Source: CAZOZP01 sp964584325
GTDB taxonomy: Bacteria; Bacteroidota; Ignavibacteria; Ignavibacteriales; Melioribacteraceae
Direction of reading: 5' to 3'
NCBI GenBank assembly: GCA_964584325.1
Contig: CAZOZP010000031.1
Span: 1-39,234 of the forward strand
DNA length: 39,234 nt
This document shows positions 16,467-25,600 of the stretch, piece by piece. Below the pieces are notes generated by a model. The model was given only the letters and a program-made list of their open reading frames with translations. It ran no database searches and was not told the DNA's origin. Each line of letters opens with the position of its first letter. Positions within the stretch are counted from its first letter, which is position 1. A program made the position numbers and the translations under genes.

Positions 16467-18158
16467 ATGAGTAAAACAAGAATTGTTATTATAGGTGGCT
16501 CTGCCGCAGGCCCAAAAGCCGCAGCACGAGCCAGAAGAATGGATGAGTTCGCAGAGATTACAATCTTGCAAAAAGCCAATGAACTTTCAATGGCATCCTG
16601 CGGTTACCCTTATTTTGTAGGAGGATTTTTTGATGACCGAAATAAACTCTTATGCACACCTGCAGGAGTTGTACGCGATCCTAAATTCTACTGGAATGCC
16701 AAAGGAATTGCAGCAAAGAACAACACTGAAGTTATTAAAATAGATAGGAAATCCAAGAAGGTTGAATACCGGAATCTGTTAACCGGGGAACCCGACTCAA
16801 TGGAATACGACAAGCTTGTAATAGCAACAGGTGCAAGAGCAAACTTGCCCCCGGTAAAAGGAATTGACCTTGAAGGAATAACGACACTTCAGTCAATGCA
16901 GGACGCAGATTTCCTGAGAAAAATCCGCGACGAAGGTAAAATTAAAAAGGCCATTGTAATTGGAGGGGGGTTGATAGGTATTGAAACACTTGAAGCTCTC
17001 CACCTTGCCGGAATTGAACTGACTTTAGTTGAACTTCTGCCTCAGCTTCTAACTTTCCTTGATTGGGATATGGCCAAACTTGTTGAAAACTATCTAAAAA
17101 CTAAAACTAATGTGATTACGAAGAACGGGGTTTCCGAATTTCTTGGAGAAAACGGAAAACTTACAGGTGTAAAACTTCAAAACGGTATCGAAATTCCCTG
17201 CGAACTTGCTGTTGTGGCCATAGGCGTGAGACCAAACATTAATCTGGCAAAAGAAGCCGGTATTGAAATAGGAACTTTAGGCGGAATAAAGGTAAATGAA
17301 TTTATGCAGACAAATGATCCTGACATATACGCTGTTGGGGACTGCTGTGAAATCAAGAATCTGATTACGGGCAAGAATGTTCTTGCTCCTTACGGCGATT
17401 TGGCAAATCTCGAAGGCCGGGCAGCGGGCGAAAATGTTATATGCGGAAACACAGCGGTATTCCCCGGAACTATTCAGACCGGAATTTGCAAAATATTTGA
17501 TTATGCAGTAGGAATTACCGGTCTTTCAGAAAGCAAAGCAAAAGAAAACGGCTTCGATTTTGAAAAAGTACTTAATGTTAGTCCCGATAAACCCGGCTTT
17601 ATGAACGGCAAACTTCTCTATACAAAACTGATAGCCGAAAAAGGCACGAAAAGAATTCTAGGGGCTCAATGCCTTGGGCCCGGCGATGTAAGCAAACAAA
17701 TTGCCATCTGGGCTACAGCAATAAAGGCAGGAATGACAATTGATGATATGATAAATGCCGATCTGCCTTATGCTCCGCCGTTTTCTCTTGCCATAGATCA
17801 TAGCATCGCAGGAGCTCATATTCTTCAAAACAAAATGCGAGGGTTATTTTCAGGAATTTCAGCAACTGAACTAAAAGAAAAGATTGAACGCGGCGAAAAG
17901 ATTTACCTTCTTGATACAAGAGGTCCGGATGAATACGAACAGACCCGACTTGGTTTAGGAGAACACCTGATACCTCTTGGTGCTTTACGAAACAGACTAA
18001 ATGAATTGCCTGAAGATAAAGAAACAGAAATCATAGCTTTTTGCAAAATTTCATTAAGAGGATACGAAGCCGCAGTTATGTTAAAAGCACACGGTTATAA
18101 AAATGTAAAAATTCTTGAAGGCGGAATTGCCGGCTGGTTATTTGAAAAAGAAAAATAG
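16467..18158 (+). CDS. CoA-disulfide reductase-like FAD/NAD(P) oxidoreductase with C-terminal rhodanese
   Basis: 563 residues. The N-terminal Rossmann motif IVIIGGSAAGPKAAARARR binds FAD. Cys45 in SMASCGYPYF is the redox cysteine of the CoA-disulfide reductase/persulfide reductase group. The second dinucleotide motif KAIVIGGGLIGIETLEAL binds NAD(P)H, and DIYAVGDCCEI closes the FAD domain. The dimerisation domain follows to about residue 455. The last 100 residues form a rhodanese domain with its catalytic Cys526 (IAFCKISLRGYEA). This fusion is that of polysulfide/CoA-persulfide reductases (Npsr, CoADR-RHD), which reduce S0 or CoA-persulfides. Both cysteines are intact. It ends the operon; a bidirectional terminator follows 31 bases later. 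Confidence 0.93.
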   Translation: MSKTRIVIIGGSAAGPKAAARARRMDEFAEITILQKANELSMASCGYPYFVGGFFDDRNKLLCTPAGVVRDPKFYWNAKGIAAKNNTEVIKIDRKSKKVEYRNLLTGEPDSMEYDKLVIATGARANLPPVKGIDLEGITTLQSMQDADFLRKIRDEGKIKKAIVIGGGLIGIETLEALHLAGIELTLVELLPQLLTFLDWDMAKLVENYLKTKTNVITKNGVSEFLGENGKLTGVKLQNGIEIPCELAVVAIGVRPNINLAKEAGIEIGTLGGIKVNEFMQTNDPDIYAVGDCCEIKNLITGKNVLAPYGDLANLEGRAAGENVICGNTAVFPGTIQTGICKIFDYAVGITGLSESKAKENGFDFEKVLNVSPDKPGFMNGKLLYTKLIAEKGTKRILGAQCLGPGDVSKQIAIWATAIKAGMTIDDMINADLPYAPPFSLAIDHSIAGAHILQNKMRGLFSGISATELKEKIERGEKIYLLDTRGPDEYEQTRLGLGEHLIPLGALRNRLNELPEDKETEIIAFCKISLRGYEAAVMLKAHGYKNVKILEGGIAGWLFEKEK

Positions 18159-18189
18159 TCATATAAATGATATATTATAAACAAAAAAA

Positions 18190-18214
18190 CCTTGTAAACT
18201 ATTCATTTACAAGG
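18190..18214. terminator. Bidirectional intrinsic terminator
   Basis: CCTTGTAAA (18190-18198) and TTTACAAGG (18206-18214) make a perfect 9-bp stem with a 7-base loop. On the plus strand CTTTTCTTT follows, ending the flavoprotein operon. On the minus strand seven T's follow (complement of 18183-18189), ending the tRNA-Lys transcript. Confidence 0.88.
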
Positions 18215-18224
18215 CTTTTCTTTG

Positions 18225-18296
18225 TGAGCGCGGGTGGGCTCGAACCACCGACCCTCTGCTTAAAAGGCAGATGCTCTACCCCTGAGCTACGCGCCC
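18225..18296 (-). tRNA. tRNA-Lys (anticodon TTT)
   Basis: A 72-base cloverleaf reads from 18296. The 7-bp acceptor stem is GGGCGCG/CGCGCTC (one G-T pair), with a D-arm TAGCTCAGGGGTAGAGCA. The anticodon stem is TCTGC/GCAGA around loop CTTTTAA (anticodon TTT), and the T-stem GGTGG/CCACC surrounds TTCGAGC. The discriminator is A and the CCA end is not encoded. It lies downstream of the receiver gene on the same strand, and a terminator follows 10 bases beyond it. Confidence 0.96.
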
Positions 18297-18358
18297 AAAA
18301 TTTCAGACTCCAAAATTAAGATATTTTCCTTCAGGATGCAACAATATTTTGATTTTTT

Positions 18359-19099
18359 TTACCCTTCCGGATTTTTGGGTATGACATGATCGAACAAAGC
18401 TCTTTCTTCAGGAGGCATTTCAACATTCTCTCTTACAGTATAAATTACTACATTTTTATTGTCTTTAAGGGCTTTGATTTTCTGAGCAAATAATTTTTCA
18501 TTCAATAACGGAAGATTTTCACCCAAATATACAACAGTCGGCTTTTCATCCATATAAAGTCTTAATCCGTCAGCTCCGTTCTCTGCCTGAAGTACTCTGT
18601 ATGTTGCAGACATCTGCTCAGCAAATTTTTTCCTGAATACTTCATCTTTCTCAACAACGAGTAATTTTTCCCTGTTGTCGTTTTCCGGAGCACGTCTTGG
18701 TGAATCCTGCAGCCTCTTCTTCCTGATTTCATCAAATATTTCTTTGAATCTGTTATAGGCTGTATCATAAACGAGTGGTTTTAAGATGTAATCTTCAACA
18801 TTAAACTCCATTATTTTCTGAATTACCTGCCGCTCGCTGACTGCCGTAAGCATTATTATCGGAATGTCATCCCATTTGGGTTCGGATTTAATAGCTTCAA
18901 GTGTTTCAATGCCGTTCATTACAGGCATAGTAACATCCAGAAAAACAATTTCAAACTGAGGATCCTCTTCCTTTAATTTTGATATGGCTTCTACTCCGTT
19001 GGAGGCTGAAACTACCGTGCAATTAAATTTCCTTGTTAACAACCTGCTTATGAACAAGTTTACGTTTGGATCGTCGTCAACAACTAAAATTTTAAACAT
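18359..19099 (-). CDS. Response regulator with one active and one degenerate receiver domain
   Basis: 246 residues. The first receiver (1-125) has the acidic pair (VVDDD), phospho-acceptor Asp55 (FLDVTMP), the Thr of MLTA and the Lys of LKP, so it should be phosphorylatable. A proline-rich linker follows, then residues 145-246 resemble a second receiver (KLLVVEKDEVFRKKFAEQM... LRLYMDEKPTVVYLGENLP). There the acidic pair and the acceptor are lost (VEKDE and LGENLP). No DNA-binding or enzymatic output is present. AAGGG lies five bases before the ATG. It is divergent from the NtrC-type activator at 19282, so the two may share regulatory DNA. A sink or adaptor role in the phosphorelay is inference. 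Confidence 0.85.
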   Translation of the reverse strand: MFKILVVDDDPNVNLFISRLLTRKFNCTVVSASNGVEAISKLKEEDPQFEIVFLDVTMPVMNGIETLEAIKSEPKWDDIPIIMLTAVSERQVIQKIMEFNVEDYILKPLVYDTAYNRFKEIFDEIRKKRLQDSPRRAPENDNREKLLVVEKDEVFRKKFAEQMSATYRVLQAENGADGLRLYMDEKPTVVYLGENLPLLNEKLFAQKIKALKDNKNVVIYTVRENVEMPPEERALFDHVIPKNPEG

Positions 19100-19281
19100 C
19101 TGAACCCTTAACTAATTTTTTTTATTCATGCTATAAAATTAAAAAAAAATACGCTCTTTACAAGACATAACATTTATTTTCTCGTATTATTATCGGAATT
19201 AGATAAATGTTTTTAAGATATATGGTTAGAGAAATGCTATATTTTTTATTATATTTTGCATCATAATGTTAATGGGTGTTC

Positions 19282-20646
19282 ATGCTGCGAAATACGCGTA
19301 TCTTAATTTCCGATGATGACGAGACACTTTGTTATTTACTTAAGGAAGAACTCATTAATGAAGGTTTTATAGTTGATGTGGTTTACGACGGTCGCGAGGC
19401 TATTGCATCACTTCAAAAAAATCAGTATGACCTTCTTCTGCTTGATCTTGAAATGAAAGAAGTTCAGGGCGATGAAGTTCTGCGCTTTGTTAGAGAAAAC
19501 ATACCCGATTTAACCGTTATTGTGCTTACTGCTAATGCAGAATTACGAACAGCAGTTAATTGTATTAAACTCGGAGCTTACGATTTTATTACAAAACCTT
19601 ACAAATTTGAACAATTGCTAGTGCTTATTGAAAGAGCCCTTCAACACAGAGAGCTTCTGATTGAAAACAGAATATTGAACGAAAAAGTTTCTAAGGATAA
19701 GCCTTCAAAAATTATTGCTGAGCATAGTTCTGTTATGAGAATTCTTCAACTATCTGAAAAAGCCGCTCAGTCTGATTCCAATGTTCTTCTTGAGGGCGAA
19801 ACAGGAACAGGTAAGGAATTATTTTCAGAATTCATTCACAACAATTCTCCCAGAAGTTCTCATCCATTTGTTGCTATTAACTGCGCATCGCTTCCTGATC
19901 AGCTTATTGAAAGCGAACTTTTCGGTTTTGAAAAAGGAGCTTTTACCGATGCTAAAGCCGCGAAACAAGGTCTTGTTGAAATTGCTAACGGCGGAACTCT
20001 TTTCCTTGATGAGATTGGTGAATTAAGTCTTATGCTTCAACCTAAACTTCTCAGGTTTCTTGAAAACGGTGAATTCAGAAGAATCGGCGGTGTTAATACT
20101 CTCAAATCAAACGTACGGATCATTGGAGCTACAAATAAAAATCTGTTCGAAGAATCCGAGAAAAAACTTTTTAGAAAAGATCTGCTCTTTCGGCTGAATG
20201 TTATAACTCTTGAGATTCCTCCGCTGCGGGAAAGAGGATCAGATATTCTTCTTTTGGCGAATTATTTTCTTAATAAGAAATCGCCGTTTAAGAGTCCGAA
20301 AACTCTGTCTCAAAATGCTGAGATTGCACTTTTGAATTATTCTTTCCCGGGGAACGTTCGTGAACTTGAACACATTATTGAAAGAGCCATCATTTTTTCA
20401 GACGGCAGTCTGATTAAAGCTGAAGATTTAAACCTTCCTGAGAAATACCTTTCTCAGCCTTTAATAAATTCAACTTCATCCGATAATAGTACTGATAATA
20501 ATATTGTTTCACTGGAAGAGGCCGAGAAATTTTTAATCCGCAAAACTCTCGTTAGTAATAATTGGAACAGAGAGGTTTCTGCACGGGTACTCGGAATCAG
20601 TCAGAAAACACTATACACTAAGATAAAAAAATACAGTATAAAATGA
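19282..20646 (+). CDS. NtrC-family sigma-54-dependent response regulator
   Basis: About 454 residues from the ATG at 19282; a GTG two codons earlier is also possible and neither has a strong ribosome site. Domains: receiver (1-120, acceptor Asp55 in LLLDLEMK); AAA+ domain (about 135-375) with Walker A GETGTGKE, the sigma-54 contact loop GAFTDA (usual form GAFTGA), Walker B FLDEIGELS and arginine-finger region FRKDLLFRLNVI; and a Fis-type HTH at the end (NREVSARVLGISQKTLYTKI). It melts promoters of the GG-N10-GC class. Its stop overlaps the start of the hybrid kinase at 20643, its likely partner. A matching sigma-54 promoter lies before the pilin-like genes at 35556-35571. Confidence 0.95.
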   Translation: MLRNTRILISDDDETLCYLLKEELINEGFIVDVVYDGREAIASLQKNQYDLLLLDLEMKEVQGDEVLRFVRENIPDLTVIVLTANAELRTAVNCIKLGAYDFITKPYKFEQLLVLIERALQHRELLIENRILNEKVSKDKPSKIIAEHSSVMRILQLSEKAAQSDSNVLLEGETGTGKELFSEFIHNNSPRSSHPFVAINCASLPDQLIESELFGFEKGAFTDAKAAKQGLVEIANGGTLFLDEIGELSLMLQPKLLRFLENGEFRRIGGVNTLKSNVRIIGATNKNLFEESEKKLFRKDLLFRLNVITLEIPPLRERGSDILLLANYFLNKKSPFKSPKTLSQNAEIALLNYSFPGNVRELEHIIERAIIFSDGSLIKAEDLNLPEKYLSQPLINSTSSDNSTDNNIVSLEEAEKFLIRKTLVSNNWNREVSARVLGISQKTLYTKIKKYSIK

Positions 20647-21953
20647 TGTTTTTATCAGATAATGGTCAAGATTCTTTACTGAACGCCATAATTAATTCTT
20701 TCGATTATCCGGCAGGTGCTACGGATAAAGATTTTATGCTTGTTCATTATAACAAGGCTTTTGAAGAAATGCTTTACGAACTCGGAAAAAGCGTTGATGA
20801 TGCGAAACAATCACCATTAAATAAGTTTTTCTACCCTCAACTTAATCCGTTTAATTTCAAGCCACTTAATTTTGGCGATTTTCTTGCAGGATACATTTTC
20901 AGTATTCCGGTAATATCTGAAATTCAGGCTAAAGCCGTTATACATGATTTTAATAATATTTTTACCGGATTAAGAAATAGTGTTGAACTTCTAAGAAAGA
21001 GACTTCCTGATGCAGAATCTGACTCCTATCTTTTGAAAAACATTGATACATCCGTTTTAAAGGCTGCTGAAGTTATTTCTCAGATAATGCCGGGTTCTTC
21101 TTCTGTTAATGACAAACAGAAACGTTTTTCTGTTAATGCACTTCTTGCTGAAACAAAAGACTTAGCTGAAGCATCCCTAAAACCTGATGTTGTTTTTGTT
21201 GTGAAACCACTTGAGCAGGACGTTTTTATTTTCGGTAAAACAAGCCAGATGATTAGAGTTCTTCTTAATCTTATTATTAATGCTCAGGAATCATTCGAAA
21301 ATGAAGGGAACATACTTTTAAGTGCCCATCCGGTTTTTGATAATCATGATCATTTTCATAAGGTTTTGATTAAGGTAACTGATAACGGCTGCGGAATTCC
21401 TGACGAACATTTAGGCAGCATTTTCGACAGAAAGTTTTCCACTAAAAAGAAAAACTATGAATCCGGGATTGGTCTTAATACGGTGAAAAGTATTATCAGT
21501 GAGCACAACGGATTGATTGAAGTTATAAGCAAAGTGGGAGAAGGAACTACTTTTTCAATTACTCTTCCTGTCCTTCAGTTAGAACGAACAACTACAGAAA
21601 TTAAAAGCATTCTAATTGCTGAAGATGATGAAATGGTACGGGAAATTCTCAGTGAGCTGCTTGAATCGCATGGCTTTTTAACAGCATCGGTTCAGAGCGG
21701 AACTGCTTTTTTGAATTATATTAAAAAGACCAAAAGCGATTTAATTATTATTGACAGAAAAATACCTGATATAGATGGAATTGAATGCATACGGCTATTA
21801 CGTGAATCCGGGAATGAATTAATACCTGTTATACTTGCGAGCGGATCGCCTTCAATATTGGAAGAAAATCTTTCCGGATTAAAAGTGAACTGCGTTTTAC
21901 AAAAACCTTACGATTTTGATGATTTAATTTCTATTATCAATTCATTAATCTAG
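20643..21953 (+). CDS. Soluble hybrid histidine kinase with C-terminal receiver
   Basis: 436 residues without membrane segments. Residues 10-90 are a short PAS-like region (YPAGATDKDFMLVHYNKAFEEML). The dimerisation helix carries the acceptor His101 in AVIHDFNNIFTGL, the HDFNN form found in NtrB-like and HisKA-related kinases. The ATPase domain has N box LLNLIINAQESF, G1 DNGCGIP and G2 SGIGLNTVKSII. A receiver follows (about 318-436) with EDDE, acceptor Asp371 (IIIDRKIPD) and KPYDF. The ATG overlaps the activator's stop by 4 bases, so the two are translationally coupled and probably a cognate pair. Its own receiver suggests feedback or an extra relay step. The 3' end overlaps the convergent gene at 21945 by 9 bases. 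Confidence 0.93.
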   Translation: MMFLSDNGQDSLLNAIINSFDYPAGATDKDFMLVHYNKAFEEMLYELGKSVDDAKQSPLNKFFYPQLNPFNFKPLNFGDFLAGYIFSIPVISEIQAKAVIHDFNNIFTGLRNSVELLRKRLPDAESDSYLLKNIDTSVLKAAEVISQIMPGSSSVNDKQKRFSVNALLAETKDLAEASLKPDVVFVVKPLEQDVFIFGKTSQMIRVLLNLIINAQESFENEGNILLSAHPVFDNHDHFHKVLIKVTDNGCGIPDEHLGSIFDRKFSTKKKNYESGIGLNTVKSIISEHNGLIEVISKVGEGTTFSITLPVLQLERTTTEIKSILIAEDDEMVREILSELLESHGFLTASVQSGTAFLNYIKKTKSDLIIIDRKIPDIDGIECIRLLRESGNELIPVILASGSPSILEENLSGLKVNCVLQKPYDFDDLISIINSLI

Positions 21954-22628
21954 TTTAATCTCATCATCAGCCTGCGATAAGTCAATCATCTTAGTATCAT
22001 TGACATATTCCGTGAATACTGGTTTTCGTATCGAAGTAAATCTATCCAGAATATCCACAATTTCTTTAGTAGCTTTTTCGATGTATTCAAGCCTTGTAGA
22101 AATTTTTTCTCTGTTAATGTCTTCTTTCGCTATTTCTCTTTTGAGTGCTACAAGTGATAGATTAATAAGAGTAAGTGGCTGTTTGATTTCATGGTTTGCA
22201 GTAACTATTGTTGCCGCATAAGTTTTTACTTTTTCTATGTCAACAAGCAGTTTATTGGTTTCTGACAGCTTCAAGGCAGAATTAATTCTTGCAAGAAGTT
22301 CAACTCTGTTGAAAGGTTTCTTTATATAATCAAAAGCACCCGCAGCTAGTCCTTCCTTTATATCATCAGTACCTGTGAGGGCAGTAACAAGAATAATCGG
22401 GATCCCTTTTGTATCTTCATTTGCAACCATTCTGCGGCAGACTTCAAAACCTGACATCCCGGGCATCATAACATCAAGAAGTACTAAATCCGGCTGTTCT
22501 TCTACAGCTTTCTTAATTCCGGTTGGACCGTCGTAAGCTGTAATGGCTTCATAACCCTCATGCTCCAACCTATCCTGAAGAATAAATACATTATCCGGTT
22601 GGTCATCTATTATTAAAATCTTTTTCAT
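21945..22628 (-). CDS. Receiver fused to a DHp-like histidine domain without an ATPase domain
   Basis: 227 residues. Residues 1-120 form a complete receiver (IIDDQ, acceptor Asp52 in LLDVMMPGMSG, Thr of VTALTG, Lys of KKPF). Residues 130-205 form a helical HisKA-like segment with His146 in ANHEIKQPLTLINLSL, the HExxxP core of histidine kinases. The protein ends about 20 residues after the second helix with no N, G1 or G2 boxes, so it cannot bind ATP by itself. Either it is a phosphotransfer protein (REC to His) or the remnant of a REC-HisKA-ATPase gene cut at the convergent gene. GGAGT is well placed before the ATG, which lies 4 bases after the stop of the large hybrid kinase. It is therefore expressed with the pilus/signalling operon. 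Confidence 0.85.
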   Translation of the reverse strand: MKKILIIDDQPDNVFILQDRLEHEGYEAITAYDGPTGIKKAVEEQPDLVLLDVMMPGMSGFEVCRRMVANEDTKGIPIILVTALTGTDDIKEGLAAGAFDYIKKPFNRVELLARINSALKLSETNKLLVDIEKVKTYAATIVTANHEIKQPLTLINLSLVALKREIAKEDINREKISTRLEYIEKATKEIVDILDRFTSIRKPVFTEYVNDTKMIDLSQADDEIKLD

Positions 22629-22632
22629 ATAT

Positions 22633-25600
22633 TTACTCCGAAAGTATTTTCCGAATTTTAGTCAAAACTATTTCTGTATTTATTGGCTTTGTAACTATAT
22701 CATCAAAGCCGTTTTTATCTAGTACCGATTTGTCGTCAAGCATTGCGTGTGCCGTAAGCGCAAAAACTTTCAGAGTCTGCATATTCTTATCCCGACGAAT
22801 TCTCTTTATTGTTTCGAATCCGTCCATCACCGGCATCATAATGTCTAAAAGAATTAAATCAAACTTACCAAGCCTTAAATGATTTATACACTCAAGTCCA
22901 TTATCAGCTGTAACTATTTCGTAACCTTCAGCTCTTAGAATTTCAGATACTGTATATTGTGCATTTTTATCGTCATCAACTACCAGAATTTTGCCTTTAG
23001 CTGCTGTCGCTTTGTCTTTGCTTCCGGTAAAAAGGTCACTCTCTTTGTCATCATCAACAAGCAGTCTTTTGATTATGCCCGCATTCTCTTTTATCTTTAA
23101 CTCATCCCTTATTATTCTTAAAACATCAAAAGGATGATAGTTAAGTTCTGCAATCCTCGCAGAAAGCTTGTTATATAACATTTCCTGATTACTTTCAGGT
23201 AATTCTTTAATAACTACAAATATGCTTGTGTGCCTTAATTCTCTTACTTTGCGAATCTCTGTTAATAAATCAAGCTCATCAGAATTAATAAAAATAAGAT
23301 CCGGAATACTTATTACAACATTTTGAATATCCAAATTTACGAATTCTAATTCAAATGAACTTGTGTTTATTGAATTTATTAATGATTTAATTTCACTTTT
23401 ACAGGAGATTCTGACTTTTTTGTTTTCTCCATGACTCTCATTTAACCATGAGGATATTTTGTCCGGTATGTGACTCTGTAATATATAATCTTCAACTGCA
23501 AAAGCATAACCGTTTTTTAGACTATCGGAAAATCGCACTACCAATATTTTAATATTTGAATTTACCTTTGCCCTGCGGATATTACCTATAAGACTATATG
23601 TATCAGTAATGTTGTCTTCCAAACTGATTATTATAGTTGAGTAATCCTGCAGTTTCTCGGCGCTTGTCTTATAATTATAATCAGTAATCAGCTCAAGTCT
23701 GTAATTATTCGATTCTAGATAGTTTCCTATCAGACTAAATATTTCGTTGTTCTTGCTAAACAGGGCAACCCGGGAAACTGTCTCCTTAATATTAGTCTTC
23801 TTTCCAAGTTCTACAGGGATAGAAAATGTAAATGTAGAACCAATCGACTTTTCGCTTTCAACTTTAAGCTCACCGTTCAGAAGTCCAATATATTTTTGTG
23901 TTATTGCAAGACCGAGTCCGGTTCCGCCATATTTTCTTGATGTTGAAGAATCTCCTTGTCGGAATTCCTCAAAAATCAGACTTAATTTTTCAGTTTCAAT
24001 TCCGATTCCGGTATCCATTACAGATACTACCAGATTTCCGGCTTTATAATCAACTTCTGTCTTAATAAATCCTTTTTCAGTAAATTTAACTGCATTACCT
24101 ATAAGGTTGGTTAATATTTGGTGCAGTTTATTCTTATCTGTCCTTAAAATATTTACTGGCGAGTTATTTTGTATAATAAGTTTCACTGGCTTTCCGGATA
24201 ATAAGCCTTCAGTAAATATTCTAATTTCGGAAAGAAATTCATCAAGATCGAAATCTATCTTGTTTATTATAGTCTTTCCTGCTTCAATTTTGGATAGTTC
24301 AAGAATATTATTTATAAGAGCAAGCAGTGTTTTTCCGCTTTTGTAGATAATGTTCAGTTTTTCATCTGCCGACTTAGATAGGGACTTTTCCTTCATAATG
24401 AATTCTGTTAAACCGAGTATCGAATTCAGCGGTGTACGAAGCTCGTGAGACATACTAGTCAGGAACTGTGATTTCAACTCGCTCAGTTCCAGCGCTCTCT
24501 GCTTTTCAATTTCAAGTTCATCTGCTTTCTTTTGTAATTCTTTCTGAAGATTTACTAATTCTTCATTTTTTAGAGATAAAGTGCTGTTGGTATTTTCATA
24601 TTGAGAATTAATTTCTCTTAGGTCAGCAACCAGCTTCTGTAATTTCTCTCTGCTAATGCTGTTCATTAAAGCAATACCAATTTCGTCAGTGATATCTTTA
24701 ACATATTCATAATTAATCGGATAATTTTCAAATGAACCCAGCTCTATAACACTGATAACTTCTTCACCGTAAATCACAGGAATTATTATAATTTTTTTTA
24801 CTGATATATCAGCCATCCCTGATTTAATTTTAGTTAAACCGAACTCATTTTCATATACTTTAATTTCTTTACTTTGTATTACTCCTTTTAGAAACTCTTT
24901 TGAATACTCCTTATCAGAATTAAATAAACCATACGAAGAAATCATTTCTACTTGATTCTCATCTGTTGTGAGATAAAGTATTGCAAGATCACTTTTAAGT
25001 GAATTACAAATTTTATAAAGTACTGCATCAGCTAAATCTTTAAGTGCACCTTTTCTATTTAATATACTAATAATTTGCGAATAGTCTTTATCCTCTTTTT
25101 CCTTTTTTTCTATTACATCGAGCATATTGTTAAAAGTAAACGCTAATTTTCCGGTTTCATCATCCGCAATAATATCAGCCCTCTTTGTAATTTTTCCCTG
25201 AATTATTTCACCTGCTATCTCTTCAAGATTGGAAATTTGTCTTCTTAGCCGAAATGTAAACAGAAGAATAAATATTATCGAGAAAGGTAATCCTGCTCCA
25301 ATTACAATAAGTGTCATCTGAAGCATATTTTTCTTTAACTCTGGTACTGAAGAATCACGCAAGTAAACAACAAAATATAAATTATTTGAAGTTGAAATTA
25401 TATTCATAGGCCGGAATACCTGAAATATTACTTCTTCATTACCATATTGAAGACGCGAGGGATTCTGAATGTTATAAACATTCTTGGGAAGTTTTAAAAT
25501 ATCCTCAGGATTCAGGAAAGACGGATTTCCGGCAAGAATTTGTTCATCATTAAAAACTAAAACATCGACATTTATTTTTTCAGAAATTCTTTGAAGTAAT

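Noticed and set aside
19273..19288. GG-N10-GC match at the start of the NtrC gene as a sigma-54 promoter
   Set aside because: Only the two dinucleotides match (TGGGTG instead of TGGCAC), and it overlaps the start codon.
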